A stretch of 64,000 nucleotides of DNA, taken from assembly GCF_900103325.1 (NCBI RefSeq), contig NZ_FMXM01000015.1, positions 1 to 64,000 on the forward strand, written 5' to 3'. Both the position numbers and the translations under genes were made by a program. The first letter of the stretch is position 1. Each line of letters opens with the position of its first letter. This document shows, in pieces, positions 8,284-16,884 of the stretch. The DNA comes from Mesorhizobium qingshengii (GTDB taxonomy: Bacteria; Pseudomonadota; Alphaproteobacteria; Rhizobiales; Rhizobiaceae). The notes beneath the pieces are model-generated. The model was given only the letters and a program-made list of their open reading frames with translations, searched no databases and had not been told where the DNA came from.

Positions 8284-8962
8284 TTCTCAAACTGCCAACG
8301 AAGTTTGTGCACGTTCTTTGCGGGCTCGCGGTCCGGGGAGTTCAGGCGCTCCATCCACGATGACGATGCCCGCCACTGCGCGCAACTCTGTAATGCGAAT
8401 TTGTAGCCCGAGCGATGACGGCAAAGATGATGCGATGAGCCGAGGTCACCAAGAGCGGTGTCGGCGCATTTGAGGACATCCGGACCGATTGCGGGGGTTC
8501 TGTTGCCAAGCGCGATATGACCAAGCTTACCTTTCCGCTCGATTCTTGGTCGGATGCGCTGGAGGCAGTTAGACTGACAGCGGCATGGATCGCCGACGGT
8601 GCGTCAGGTCTGTTCGCTACCAAGGCTGCGCGGCCGGCCGGATATCACCCGACCCCATTGACGGGAACAAATGACGCACACCCCTGGGCGTGGTTTGTGT
8701 GAATATTTGTTGCGGGCAAATTCAGTCCGTGCCGACAGCGACATCCTGCCATAGCCATTCCTGGATACCGGGCCTGAGACCATCCTCGGCAGCTACGTAT
8801 GCGGGGCCTGATGTGGGGCCCATCTCGAATTCGGCAGGTATTTCACGGTAGGCCCACCGCGACTCCATTGATCGGGGTCAATCCCTGCACGCCAGGTTCG
8901 TGAGATTATTATTGTTGTGGAGCCGGCCCTGGCCGGCCGCGCGAACGGGAAAGGATCGGCCG
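8284..8962. other. Gap without a supported intact gene
   Basis: This stretch between the LacI-family regulator and the flavodoxin-like gene has no reading frame with convincing codon use, start and ribosome-binding site together. A possible alcohol-dehydrogenase tail remnant is at 8439-8620. The 5' part should hold the regulator's promoter. Two loosely similar segments around 8651 and 8865 (both containing CCATTGA and GGG near GTCAA or GAACA) were seen but are not clear repeats. Confidence 0.5.
8439..8620 (+). pseudogene. Possible remnant of a zinc-type alcohol dehydrogenase C-terminus
   Basis: The plus-strand frame opening after a TGA at 8436 reads ...GAFEDIRTD... then RDMTKLTFPLDSWSDALEAVR. 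That resembles the tail of medium-chain Zn-dependent alcohol dehydrogenases, where a ...DMITHxFPLDxWxxALxAV segment is common. No Rossmann domain or zinc ligands are found upstream, and downstream the frame runs into unrelated sequence. The match comes from recall of the family pattern, so confidence is low. Confidence 0.25.
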
Positions 8963-9457
8963 ATGCAGACAGTGATCGTGGTCTATTCACGCACCGGCAA
9001 CACTTTGAAGGTGGCGCAAGCTCTCGCTGGCATACTCGGCGCTGAGATTGCCGAGATCAGATGCCAACGCAACTATGACGGCGCTGTTGGATTCCTTCGC
9101 GGCGCTATGGATAGCGTCATGCGGCGCAAGCCGTCCATCGATGTGGCGCAGGTTGTGGCACAGCCCCACGATCTTATGGTGATCGCCGGACCGGTCTGGA
9201 CCGGCCGGGCCGCCGCTCCTTTGATGGCATTTCTGGCCGGACGCCCGAAGCTGCCCGGGAGAGTGGCGCTGTTGCTGACGCATGGAGGGTCGAACCCGGC
9301 CAAGGCACTCGCTGAGGTCGAGACTCTCGTCGGTGCGCCTCTAGCGGCGCGACTGGCGCTAAAGGAAGCAGACATCAAGGGTGATCGCTTCTCCGCGCCT
9401 TTGACCGATTTTGCGCGCGAGGCAATTGGTGAGGCAGACTTGCCTCTCATTGGATAG
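8963..9457 (+). CDS. Flavodoxin-like protein
   Basis: Small protein of 164 aa with the flavodoxin fold. The N-terminus TVIVVYSRTGNTLKVAQALA is a typical FMN-phosphate loop, and VIAGPVWTGRAAAPLMAFL matches the second FMN-contact region. It may bind FMN and act as a small NAD(P)H:acceptor reductase or electron carrier. The ATG at 8963 is preceded by AAAGGA. It is a single gene with no operon partner; the next gene is on the opposite strand 350 bp away. Confidence 0.8.
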   Translation: MQTVIVVYSRTGNTLKVAQALAGILGAEIAEIRCQRNYDGAVGFLRGAMDSVMRRKPSIDVAQVVAQPHDLMVIAGPVWTGRAAAPLMAFLAGRPKLPGRVALLLTHGGSNPAKALAEVETLVGAPLAARLALKEADIKGDRFSAPLTDFAREAIGEADLPLIG

Positions 9458-9807
9458 CGTCACGCGCGCGGCGTGACAATATTGGGCTGCCGGGGTGCAG
9501 TTTTCATCGGCACTCTTGGCATTGGGGGCAGCAGTAACCTGTCCACGGAAGCCGCTTGCGCAAAACATTGGCACTTGGACGCTCATGCTGTCCGGGCGAA
9601 TTCGCCTCGGCGTTCACCAAAGGTAGCAGTAGCCTCTCCCTCCTCAAACGTTCGACCGGGGGCGAGCGCTTTCGCGAACCCAGATCTCAGAGCTGCCCCT
9701 TCCCCAGCGGCCACCGCGAAGGTAGAGCGGCCCGACACGTGCGAGATCGCGGGCGGTCCAATGTGTTGCCTAACAGTGAGGCGAAGGCATCTCCGCCTTG
9801 AGATGTC
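9458..9807. other. Intergenic gap, no gene seen
   Basis: This is the region between the 3' ends of the flavodoxin-like gene and cysQ, which converge. No reading frame with a plausible start and ribosome-binding site was found, and no strong hairpin terminator was recognised. Confidence 0.5.
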
Positions 9808-10596
9808 TCACGCCGCGCCGGCAACCCTGCCGCTGGCGATGAAATGCGGATTGGCGAAGTCCTCGTCATCGCTTTGCCTGCGCTTGCCATAGACCAGGGG
9901 CTGACCGTCCAGCGTGCGCGTCATGCCGCCGGCAGCGCGCAGCACGGCGTCGCCCGCGGCCGTGTCCCATTCCATGGTGCGGCCGAAGCGCGGATAGACG
10001 TCCGCCTCGGCGCTGGCGAGAAGACAGAATTTTAAGGACGAACCGACCGAGACGATCTCGGCGGCACCGAGGTCGCGAATGTAGGCCTCGGTTTCCGGTG
10101 TGTTGTGCGAGCGGCTGGCAACAACGGCCAGCGGCGCTGCGGCCGTTCTCACCGAGATCGGCCGGCGGCCGACGATCTGGTAATCGCCATTGATTTCGAG
10201 CGATTCCGCCCTGCCCGGCCGGCCGGAGAAGAAGCGGCCAGTGCAAGGCGCAAAGACGACGCCGACTTCCGGCACGCCATGGCGAACCAGGGCTATGTTG
10301 ACTGTGAAATCGGTGCGACGGTTGACGAATTCCTTGGTGCCGTCGAGCGGGTCGATCAGAAAGAAAGCCCCGTCCAGGTCGGGTGGCACGACGCCTGCGG
10401 ACGCTTCTTCCTCAGCCACGCACGGAATGTCGGGAAATGCAGTGCGCAGACCGGCGAGAATGATCTTCTCGCTCTCGCGGTCCGCTTCGGTAACGGGCGA
10501 GGAATCGGATTTGCTGTCGACCGCGTAGCCTGCGTGGAAGACGCGCATCACCTCCCGTCCGGCCGCCAGAGCCAGTCGCTCGAAGATTTCGAGCAT
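9808..10596 (-). CDS. cysQ: 3'(2'),5'-bisphosphate nucleotidase CysQ
   Basis: Inositol-monophosphatase-fold enzyme of 262 aa that hydrolyses 3'-phosphoadenosine 5'-phosphate to AMP, removing the inhibitory by-product of PAPS use. Metal-binding motifs are visible: EEE near residue 64, IDPLDGTKEF near 83 and EWDTAAGDAVLRAAGG near 211. The ATG at 10596 lies 11 bp after the cysNC stop; a TTG at 10644 overlapping cysNC would add 16 residues. Transcription order cysD-cysNC-cysQ on one strand makes a compact sulfate-activation unit. Confidence 0.9.
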   Translation of the reverse strand: MLEIFERLALAAGREVMRVFHAGYAVDSKSDSSPVTEADRESEKIILAGLRTAFPDIPCVAEEEASAGVVPPDLDGAFFLIDPLDGTKEFVNRRTDFTVNIALVRHGVPEVGVVFAPCTGRFFSGRPGRAESLEINGDYQIVGRRPISVRTAAAPLAVVASRSHNTPETEAYIRDLGAAEIVSVGSSLKFCLLASAEADVYPRFGRTMEWDTAAGDAVLRAAGGMTRTLDGQPLVYGKRRQSDDEDFANPHFIASGRVAGAA

Positions 10597-10606
10597 CAGC
10601 CCGTCG

Positions 10607-12544
10607 TCAGATGCCGCCGCCGCTGTCGTATTGGTCTTCGGCAATGTCGCGCTCGTTCAGCCAGTGTTCCAGGGTATCTACCATCTCTTCGGCCGATTTG
10701 CCGAGCGTCTTCAGATGGATTTCCGGCTTTTCCGGTACCTCGTAAGGGGAATCCACACCGGTGAAATTCTTGATCTCGCCGTTCAGTGCACGCGCATAGA
10801 GGCCCTTCGGGTCACGCCTGGCGCATTCCTCGAAGGGCGTATCGACAAACACCTCGACGAATTCGCCGTCGGCCATCAATTCGCGCGCCATGCGCCGCTC
10901 GGCGCTGAACGGCGAAATGAACGAAACAATGACGATCAGGCCAGCATCGGCCATCAAACGCGCCACCTCGGCGACGCGGCGAATGTTTTCGACGCGATCG
11001 GCATCGGTGAAACCAAGATCGCGGTTGAGACCGTGACGGACATTGTCGCCGTCGAGGATGTAGGTATGGCGGCCGGTGGCGAACAGCTTCTTTTCGAACA
11101 GGTTGGCGATGGTCGACTTGCCCGAGCCCGACAGTCCGGTGAACCAGAACACGGCGGGCCGCTGGTTCTTCATGTCGGCACGCACACGCTTGCCGACATC
11201 GAGCGACTGCCAGTGGATGTTTTCAGCCCGGCGCAGCGAGTGCAGGATCATGCCGGCCCCGACCGTGGCGTTGCTGATGCGGTCAATCAGGATAAAGGCG
11301 CCGGTCGTGCGGTTCTCAGCAAATGGGTCGAAGGCGATCGGCGTGCGCGTCGAGATGTTGCAGATGCCGACTTCGTTCATTTCGAGCGATTTGGCAGCCT
11401 CATGGGCAAAGTCATTGACGTTAATACGATATTTCAGGTCGGTGACGGTGGCGCTGGTCTGATCGGTCTCGGTGCGCAGGATGTAGGATCGGCCGGGCAA
11501 CAGCGCGTGCTCGTCGAACCAGACGAGGTTGGCAGCGAACTGGTCGGCGACCTGCGGCCGCGCGGCCGGCGAGACCAGCATGTTGCCGCGTGAAATCTCG
11601 ACCTCATCATCAAGCACAAGCGTGACGGCCTGCCCGGCTGCCGCCTGGGCAAGGTCGCCCCCATGCGAAACGATCCGCTTGACGCGCGAGGATTTTCCGG
11701 ACTTGGCAACAACAACTTCGTCGCCTGGCGCAACCGAGCCGGAGGCGATCGTGCCGGCAAAACCGCGAAAATCGAGATTGGGACGGTTGACATACTGGAC
11801 CGGAAAACGGAACGGCAACTCGACAGCGGCCTCGTCGACCGACACGGTTTCGAGATGCTCGATCAGGCTCGGGCCGGAATACCATTGCATCTTGTCAGAG
11901 CGGCCGGTGACGTTGTCGCCATAACGTGCCGACATCGGGATCGGCACAATGGTCTGGAAACCGAGACTGCGCGAAAACTGCCCGTAGTCTTCAACGATCC
12001 GGTCGAAGACCGCCTGGTCGAACCCGACGAGGTCTATCTTGTTGACGGCCAGCACGATGTGGCGGATGCCGAGCAGTGAGGCGATGATCGAATGGCGCCT
12101 GGTCTGGCGCAACACCCCTTGCCGCGCATCGATCAGCACGATCGCCAGGTCGGCGGTCGACGCACCGGTCGCCATGTTGCGGGTGTATTGTTCGTGGCCG
12201 GGCGTGTCGGCAACGATGAACTTGCGCTTTGGCGTGGCGAAGAAGCGGTAAGCGACGTCGATGGTGATGCCTTGCTCGCGCTCGGCCTCGAGGCCGTCGA
12301 CCAGCAGCGCGAAATCGATGTCGTCGCCGGTGGTACCATGCTTGCGCGAATCGCGTTCGAGCGCGGCGAGCTGGTCCTCGAAAATCTGCTTGGTGTCCGA
12401 CAGCAGGCGGCCGATCAGCGTCGACTTGCCGTCATCAACGGAACCGCAGGTGAGGAAGCGCAGCAGCGACTTCTTCTCCTGTGCCGCCAGATAGTCGCGC
12501 ACGCCGTCGCTGGGAGCGAGGCTCTTTGCCATGATGTGGCGCAT
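10607..12544 (-). CDS. cysNC: Bifunctional sulfate adenylyltransferase subunit 1 / adenylylsulfate kinase
   Basis: Fusion protein of 645 aa. The CysN part (about residues 25-440) is the GTPase that drives APS synthesis with CysD: P-loop GSVDDGKST, switch DTPGHEQYT, and NKID. The CysC part (about residues 465-645) is APS kinase with P-loop GLSGSGKST and LDGDNVRHGLNRDLGF, producing PAPS. The ATG at 12544 is 2 bp from the cysD stop; an in-frame ATG at 12532 is an alternative. The fusion matches the rhizobial housekeeping CysNC and NodQ architecture. No nod gene is nearby, so cysNC is preferred. Confidence 0.93.
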   Translation of the reverse strand: MRHIMAKSLAPSDGVRDYLAAQEKKSLLRFLTCGSVDDGKSTLIGRLLSDTKQIFEDQLAALERDSRKHGTTGDDIDFALLVDGLEAEREQGITIDVAYRFFATPKRKFIVADTPGHEQYTRNMATGASTADLAIVLIDARQGVLRQTRRHSIIASLLGIRHIVLAVNKIDLVGFDQAVFDRIVEDYGQFSRSLGFQTIVPIPMSARYGDNVTGRSDKMQWYSGPSLIEHLETVSVDEAAVELPFRFPVQYVNRPNLDFRGFAGTIASGSVAPGDEVVVAKSGKSSRVKRIVSHGGDLAQAAAGQAVTLVLDDEVEISRGNMLVSPAARPQVADQFAANLVWFDEHALLPGRSYILRTETDQTSATVTDLKYRINVNDFAHEAAKSLEMNEVGICNISTRTPIAFDPFAENRTTGAFILIDRISNATVGAGMILHSLRRAENIHWQSLDVGKRVRADMKNQRPAVFWFTGLSGSGKSTIANLFEKKLFATGRHTYILDGDNVRHGLNRDLGFTDADRVENIRRVAEVARLMADAGLIVIVSFISPFSAERRMARELMADGEFVEVFVDTPFEECARRDPKGLYARALNGEIKNFTGVDSPYEVPEKPEIHLKTLGKSAEEMVDTLEHWLNERDIAEDQYDSGGGI

Positions 12545-12546
12545 GG

Positions 12547-13452
12547 TCAGAAATACCCCTCGCGCTTCTTCTTTTCCATCGAGCCGGCTTCATCGCGGTC
12601 GATCAGGCGGCCCTGCCGTTCCGAGGTGCGCGCGGTCAGCATTTCGCCAACGATGGCTTCCAGTGTTTCGGCATCCGATTCGATGGCGCCGGTCAGCGGA
12701 TAGCAGCCAAGCGTGCGAAACCGCACAAGCCGGTTCTCCACTACTTCGCCGGGGCGCAGTTTCATGCGCTCGTCATCCCTGAGGATAAGCATGCCGTCGC
12801 GTTCCACCACCGGCCGTTCCTTGGCGAAATAGAGCGGCACGATCGGGATGTCTTCCTGCAGAATGTACTGCCATATATCGAGTTCGGTCCAGTTCGACAG
12901 CGGAAACACGCGGATCGATTCCCCTGACGCGATGCGGGTGTTGAATATCTTCCACATTTCCGGCCGCTGGTTCTTCGGGTCCCACACATGCTGGGCATTG
13001 CGGAAGGAGAAGATGCGCTCCTTGGCGCGCGACTTCTCCTCGTCGCGACGGGCACCGCCGAAAGCGGCGTCAAAACCGTATTTGTCGAGCGCCTGGCGCA
13101 GGGCCACGGTCTTCATGACATGGGTATGCGTGTTCGAACCGTGATCAAACGGATTGATGTTGTCGCGCACGCCATCTTCGTTGACGTGGACCAGAAGGTC
13201 GAAGCCGAGTTTCTGCGCCATCTGGTCGCGAAAGGCGATCATCTCGCGGAATTTCCACGTCGTGTCGACATGGAGGAAGGGAAAGGGTGGCTTGGCCGGA
13301 TAAAACGCCTTCATCGCCAGATGCATCAGCACGGACGAATCCTTGCCGACCGAGTAGAGCATGACCGGCTTGGCAAAGGCGGCCGCGACCTCGCGGAATA
13401 TGTGGATGGACTCGGCTTCAAGCCGTTGCAGATGCGTAAGCGCTGTTGTCAT
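12547..13452 (-). CDS. cysD: Sulfate adenylyltransferase subunit 2
   Basis: ATP-sulfurylase catalytic subunit of 301 aa, making APS from sulfate and ATP with CysN. The PP-loop reads LYSVGKDSSVLMHLA near residue 32, and GGARRDEEKSRAKERIFSFR is the conserved basic stretch. The ATG at 13452 starts the cysD-cysNC-cysQ operon. No cysH or cysI appears in the window, so PAPS made here could serve sulfate assimilation elsewhere on the genome or sulfation of the polysaccharide encoded next door. Confidence 0.93.
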   Translation of the reverse strand: MTTALTHLQRLEAESIHIFREVAAAFAKPVMLYSVGKDSSVLMHLAMKAFYPAKPPFPFLHVDTTWKFREMIAFRDQMAQKLGFDLLVHVNEDGVRDNINPFDHGSNTHTHVMKTVALRQALDKYGFDAAFGGARRDEEKSRAKERIFSFRNAQHVWDPKNQRPEMWKIFNTRIASGESIRVFPLSNWTELDIWQYILQEDIPIVPLYFAKERPVVERDGMLILRDDERMKLRPGEVVENRLVRFRTLGCYPLTGAIESDAETLEAIVGEMLTARTSERQGRLIDRDEAGSMEKKKREGYF

Positions 13453-13940
13453 GGACTGTGAGCGTTCTCTCGTGCCTTCCGACAGAAGACTTGCCTGAAA
13501 TCAACGGGCTTTTGCGCCCGCTTCAAGGCTCGCTTCTGGATAAACTGTTCGAGCGGGCCTTCTAGCAGATCGCCGCCGCCCAGAACAATGCAAGACGCGC
13601 CCGGGCGCCGGTCAGTTCGGGAATGAATTTTCCACACTTGCGCCAAATCCCGGAAATTTCTGCCCGGACTGTCAATTGCCGGGAAAAGACGGGAAAAATA
13701 TTGCTTGAGAGACCGCGGCGGCGGTCTCCCAGAAGCCTTCGCCAATCGCCCGGCGCCAGCTGCCGTTTTCCGGTGGCAATCGCCCCCGACGCACTATCGA
13801 AAAGGCAGCCCAGCCGCTATACCAGCCTCTGAAAGCGGGCAAGACGCATCATACGGCGCGGGCAATTTCGAGGCGAGCACATTGATTTCGCTCAACAAGA
13901 TCTGCCGTATGTGGTTTCCAGAGATTAGCGAGCCAGAAAA
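13453..13940. other. Divergent intergenic region between cysD and the polysaccharide locus
   Basis: This 488-bp region separates cysD (minus) from the polymerase gene (plus) and must carry both promoters. It includes an AT-rich patch around 13680-13700. Short frames exist on both strands but none has codon use or a ribosome-binding site that supports a gene. Confidence 0.5.
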
Positions 13941-15218
13941 TTGACCCGGCTTTCCTCCATAAGACAGCAACTCACGCCTTCGCGCGTCAATATCTATTTC
14001 TCCATTCTTTGCTTCTTTTTTCCACCGGTCCTGGGATCGGTGGTCAGCTTCGTGTTCAATGGCGGCGGCCTGTGGTCCGTCCTGTTGATTGCCTCCAGGA
14101 AAAGGCGTTTCAACGTCGACCGGCCCATGATCGCGCTGACTGTCGCGATCTATGCCTACTGCGCCGCCAATCTCATCGCCTCCATCGTCAACAACTCGAT
14201 CGTTCGGGATGCGCCACACCTGATCCCGCTCGTCACCTTCCTGTTTTTTCCAATCTCCTATTCGACCTGGAGCATCACGCCTAAGGCCACGCTTGTCCGC
14301 ATCATCGTGCTCAGCAGCATGGCTGCCTGTTTTGTAGCCCTGCTGCTGGCGATCTTTCAGCAATATTGGCTTGGGATGAGAGCCGAGGGTGGGGCCGGCA
14401 ATGCGATCGTGTTCGCTCAAGTCCTCTGCCTTGCCGTGATGATGTGCGTGGCTGGCGCCCTGTCGGGTGTCGAGAGACACAGGATCGCCCTCATCTGCGC
14501 CGCGCTTGGCGGAGCGGTGGCCATCGTCTATTCCGGTACACGTATTGTCTGGCTGGCGCTGCTGATTTCCGGCATCGCCGTTCTGCTGATCAACCAACAG
14601 AGACTAAGAGGGTGGAACCTCGCTCGCCTGCTGCTGCTACTGGCGGCGGTCGGCATCGTGATCGCTGCTTTCGGCTTCCAGACAATTGCCGAACGCCTCG
14701 ACTTCCTGCGTTCCGACTGGGATGCGCTCGGGGCGCGCGGCGACTACGACACGTCGATGGGAATACGTATTGCCCTTTGGGAGATCGGCCTGAAGGCATT
14801 CCGCGAGATGCCAGTGTTCGGACATGGGGCCGGTGCGACCCAGCTCTTGATAAAGCAAGGCTTCCAGGATCAGTTCGCACTGTCTCTAGGCTTCAGCCAC
14901 TTTCACAATGGTTTCCTGACCGCCCTGGTGCAGGCAGGAATCCTGGGCGTTGTGACGCTGGCGGCGATCTTTGTCGTTGCCGCCAGAAATGCCGCCCTGG
15001 TCCTGCGAAACAGAATCGATCCGATCGAGCGCTTCGGCGCCACGATGATCGTCGTCTTGGTGATCACCTATCTGATTTCCGCGATGACCGGCATCCTGGT
15101 CGGGCACGACATTCTGGACTCGGTGCTGATGGTCTTCCTGGTGAGCGGGACATATCTCGCCTCCGGACACCAGGTTTCACTGGCGGAAGACCAGGCTCTT
15201 CCATCAGTGACACAATAG
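13941..15218 (+). CDS. O-antigen ligase/polymerase (Wzy-type) membrane protein
   Basis: Integral membrane protein of 425 aa with about ten hydrophobic segments, the first near residues 16-34 (VNIYFSILCFFFPPVLG). A long extracytoplasmic loop around residues 240-310 contains RIALWEIGLKAF...FGHGAGAT and FSHFHNGFLTALVQAGILG, the Wzy_C/O-antigen-ligase pattern with its conserved His. It should polymerise or ligate surface-polysaccharide repeat units at the periplasmic face. The only start before the first membrane segment is TTG at 13941, after a TAG at 13926. It is followed 17 bp later by the epimerase gene. Polymerase and ligase cannot be separated from sequence. Confidence 0.8.
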   Translation: MTRLSSIRQQLTPSRVNIYFSILCFFFPPVLGSVVSFVFNGGGLWSVLLIASRKRRFNVDRPMIALTVAIYAYCAANLIASIVNNSIVRDAPHLIPLVTFLFFPISYSTWSITPKATLVRIIVLSSMAACFVALLLAIFQQYWLGMRAEGGAGNAIVFAQVLCLAVMMCVAGALSGVERHRIALICAALGGAVAIVYSGTRIVWLALLISGIAVLLINQQRLRGWNLARLLLLLAAVGIVIAAFGFQTIAERLDFLRSDWDALGARGDYDTSMGIRIALWEIGLKAFREMPVFGHGAGATQLLIKQGFQDQFALSLGFSHFHNGFLTALVQAGILGVVTLAAIFVVAARNAALVLRNRIDPIERFGATMIVVLVITYLISAMTGILVGHDILDSVLMVFLVSGTYLASGHQVSLAEDQALPSVTQ

Positions 15219-15235
15219 CTGTTCCGGGTAAGGCA

Positions 15236-16183
15236 ATGAAAGTCCTGGTCACAGGCGCGACGGGATTCATCGGGCGCGCCGTCGTACGCCATCTTCGCGA
15301 AGCCGGGGCCGAGCTTCGCCTTGCCTCCCGCCGCCCGGAGAAACTGGGGTCGGGAAACGACACTGTGCCCATGCCCAATTTCGATGCGCCGGCAGCGGCT
15401 TTCCTGGCACTCACCAGGGATATGACCCATGTCGTCCATTGCGCGGGCCTCAACAATGATCAGGGCAACGCCACCGAAGCCGACTATCGGGCGGCCAATG
15501 TGGAATTGAGCGCGCGGCTGGCGCATGCCGCGGCCGCACAGGTGAGCGGACGCTTCATTCAGCTCTCCTCGATCCGGGCCGTGATCGGCGCTGGCGTCAG
15601 CGCAACGATCGACGAGAACACGCCCCCTGCCCCGCAATGCGTCTATGGACGCTCGAAACGCGAGGGCGAAATCAGGGTTCTCGGCGCCTATGCCTCGCAA
15701 GGCCGTCCCAATGCCGCCGTGCTGCGCCTGCCTCCCGTCTATGGAAGCGGCATGAAGGGAAACCTGGCGACGTTGATGCGCCTGGCCGACACCAGCTTGC
15801 CGCTGCCAACAGGCGCGTTGACGGGAATCCGCTCGCTGATGTCAGCCGAAGCCGCGGCGCGAGTCGTGTCGCACCTTTTGAGCCATTCAGCGTCGCTTCG
15901 CCCGGTCTATGTCGGCGCCGATGTGCCGCCGGTCTCGATTGCAGCCATCATCGACGCCTTTCGCAACGGTCTTGGACGGCCTCGCCGCCTGATCGCCGCA
16001 CCGGCCGGCCCGATGCGACTTGCCGCGGCCGTGCTTGGCAGGCGGGCGTTCTGGGACAGCATGACCGCGACACAGATATGCGATCCTTCCCTGCTGGTGT
16101 CGGAGGGCTGGCTGCCAGAAACGGGCACGCTGGAGCGGCTGGCCGAAATAGCGCGGCTCAGCAAATCTCGAATTCTTGTTTGA
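15236..16183 (+). CDS. NAD-dependent epimerase/dehydratase (extended SDR)
   Basis: Extended short-chain dehydrogenase of 315 aa acting on a nucleotide sugar. The NAD-binding GATGFIGRAVVRHL is at residues 7-20 and the active-site region reads FIQLSSIRAV with Y-x3-K at VYGRSKREGE. It resembles the WbpV/WbjF/WcaG-like 4-epimerase/reductase group associated with UDP-N-acetyl sugars. The ATG at 15236 follows AAGG and lies just downstream of the polymerase gene. The stop codon falls inside a hairpin shared with the convergent sugar transferase gene. Confidence 0.82.
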   Translation: MKVLVTGATGFIGRAVVRHLREAGAELRLASRRPEKLGSGNDTVPMPNFDAPAAAFLALTRDMTHVVHCAGLNNDQGNATEADYRAANVELSARLAHAAAAQVSGRFIQLSSIRAVIGAGVSATIDENTPPAPQCVYGRSKREGEIRVLGAYASQGRPNAAVLRLPPVYGSGMKGNLATLMRLADTSLPLPTGALTGIRSLMSAEAAARVVSHLLSHSASLRPVYVGADVPPVSIAAIIDAFRNGLGRPRRLIAAPAGPMRLAAAVLGRRAFWDSMTATQICDPSLLVSEGWLPETGTLERLAEIARLSKSRILV

Positions 16184-16222
16184 CCATGATCTTTCCAAGA
16201 TCGGGCTTTGGGATCATGGTCA
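16181..16222. terminator. Hairpin in convergent gap, RIME-like
   Basis: Perfect 11-bp arms (TGACCATGATC at 16181-16191, GATCATGGTCA at 16212-16222) flank a 20-base loop. The element spans the whole 41-bp space between two convergent genes and starts at the epimerase stop codon. Its sequence resembles the GATCATGxTC palindromes scattered in Mesorhizobium and Rhizobium intergenic regions. It probably works as a bidirectional terminator or mRNA-stabilising structure. Confidence 0.6.
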
Positions 16223-16224
16223 GC

Positions 16225-16764
16225 TTAGCCTCGATAGAGCGTTCCAAACAAGATCCGAAGGTCGAGCCATAATGACGCGGTCCTGAGATAGGCGGCATCA
16301 GTTTCGGCCAGAAGCGCCGGGCTCGACATGTCGATGCCCCTGATCTGAGCCATGCCGGTTATGCCCGGAAGTGCCGACAGAACCCCCAGCCGTCTGCGAT
16401 ATTCGATCAATTCCGTCTGGGTTGGCAGACAAGGGCGAGGTCCGACCAGACTCATCTCGCCCTTCAGAACGTTCCAGAACTGGGGCAGCTCATCGAGCTT
16501 GAACTTCCGCAAGACCTCGCCAACCGATGTTACGGCGTTCGCGGGCGTCTCATGCGAGGGCAATGATGGCGTTCCGACGTACATCGTCCGCAACTTGTGA
16601 CAGCGAAACAGCGTGCCGTCGCGACCGACCCGCGTCTGGGAAAAAATCGCCGGACCGGGAGAGGATGCCCGAACCGCAAGAACGGCGAGCAGAAAAACAG
16701 GTGATGTGACCAGCAACAGCAGGGCCGCGCCGACAAGGTCGAAGATTTGCTTGGCTGTCTTCAT
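16225..16764 (-). CDS. Undecaprenyl-phosphate glycosyl-1-phosphate transferase (sugar transferase)
   Basis: Monotopic initiating transferase of 179 aa, moving a sugar 1-phosphate from a nucleotide sugar to the lipid carrier to prime repeat-unit synthesis. A membrane helix runs over residues 8-33 (FDLVGAALLLLVTSPVFLLA). It is followed by FSQTRVGRDGTLFRCHKLRTM, KFKLDELPQFWNVLKGEMSLVGPRP and PGITGMAQIRG, all hallmarks of the ExoY/PglC/WbaP catalytic core. The ATG at 16764 is favoured because it opens the usual KQIFDLVG start; an ATG at 16842 would add 26 unlike residues. It sits downstream of the GT2 gene on the same strand. Confidence 0.88.
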   Translation of the reverse strand: MKTAKQIFDLVGAALLLLVTSPVFLLAVLAVRASSPGPAIFSQTRVGRDGTLFRCHKLRTMYVGTPSLPSHETPANAVTSVGEVLRKFKLDELPQFWNVLKGEMSLVGPRPCLPTQTELIEYRRRLGVLSALPGITGMAQIRGIDMSSPALLAETDAAYLRTASLWLDLRILFGTLYRG

Positions 16765-16884
16765 GAACGGCTGATAGCGCTCCCTGCCAAAGCCATGAGG
16801 CAACGCCACGTACGGAGCCCCTCGATCCGGTCGACGTAGCATGAGGTTATCTGTTGACCAAGCGCGCCAGGCATCATTCGTTGC

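Noticed and set aside
8342..8623. 93-residue minus-strand frame upstream of the LacI-family gene
   Set aside because: Ser/Ala/Thr-rich sequence without a family pattern; it looks like the antisense of the possible dehydrogenase remnant.
10607..13452. nodPQ interpretation of the cysD-cysNC pair
   Set aside because: NodP/NodQ have the same architecture, but no nod box or nodulation gene is seen and cysQ follows directly, favouring the housekeeping-type unit.
13449..13745. 98-residue minus-strand frame upstream of cysD
   Set aside because: Overlaps the cysD start, has no ribosome-binding site, and its Arg/Pro-rich content is typical of non-coding GC-rich DNA.
14366..15235. Upstream extension of the epimerase frame to 605 residues
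   Set aside because: The extension lies out of frame within the polymerase gene; the ATG at 15236 with a ribosome-binding site gives the standard protein.
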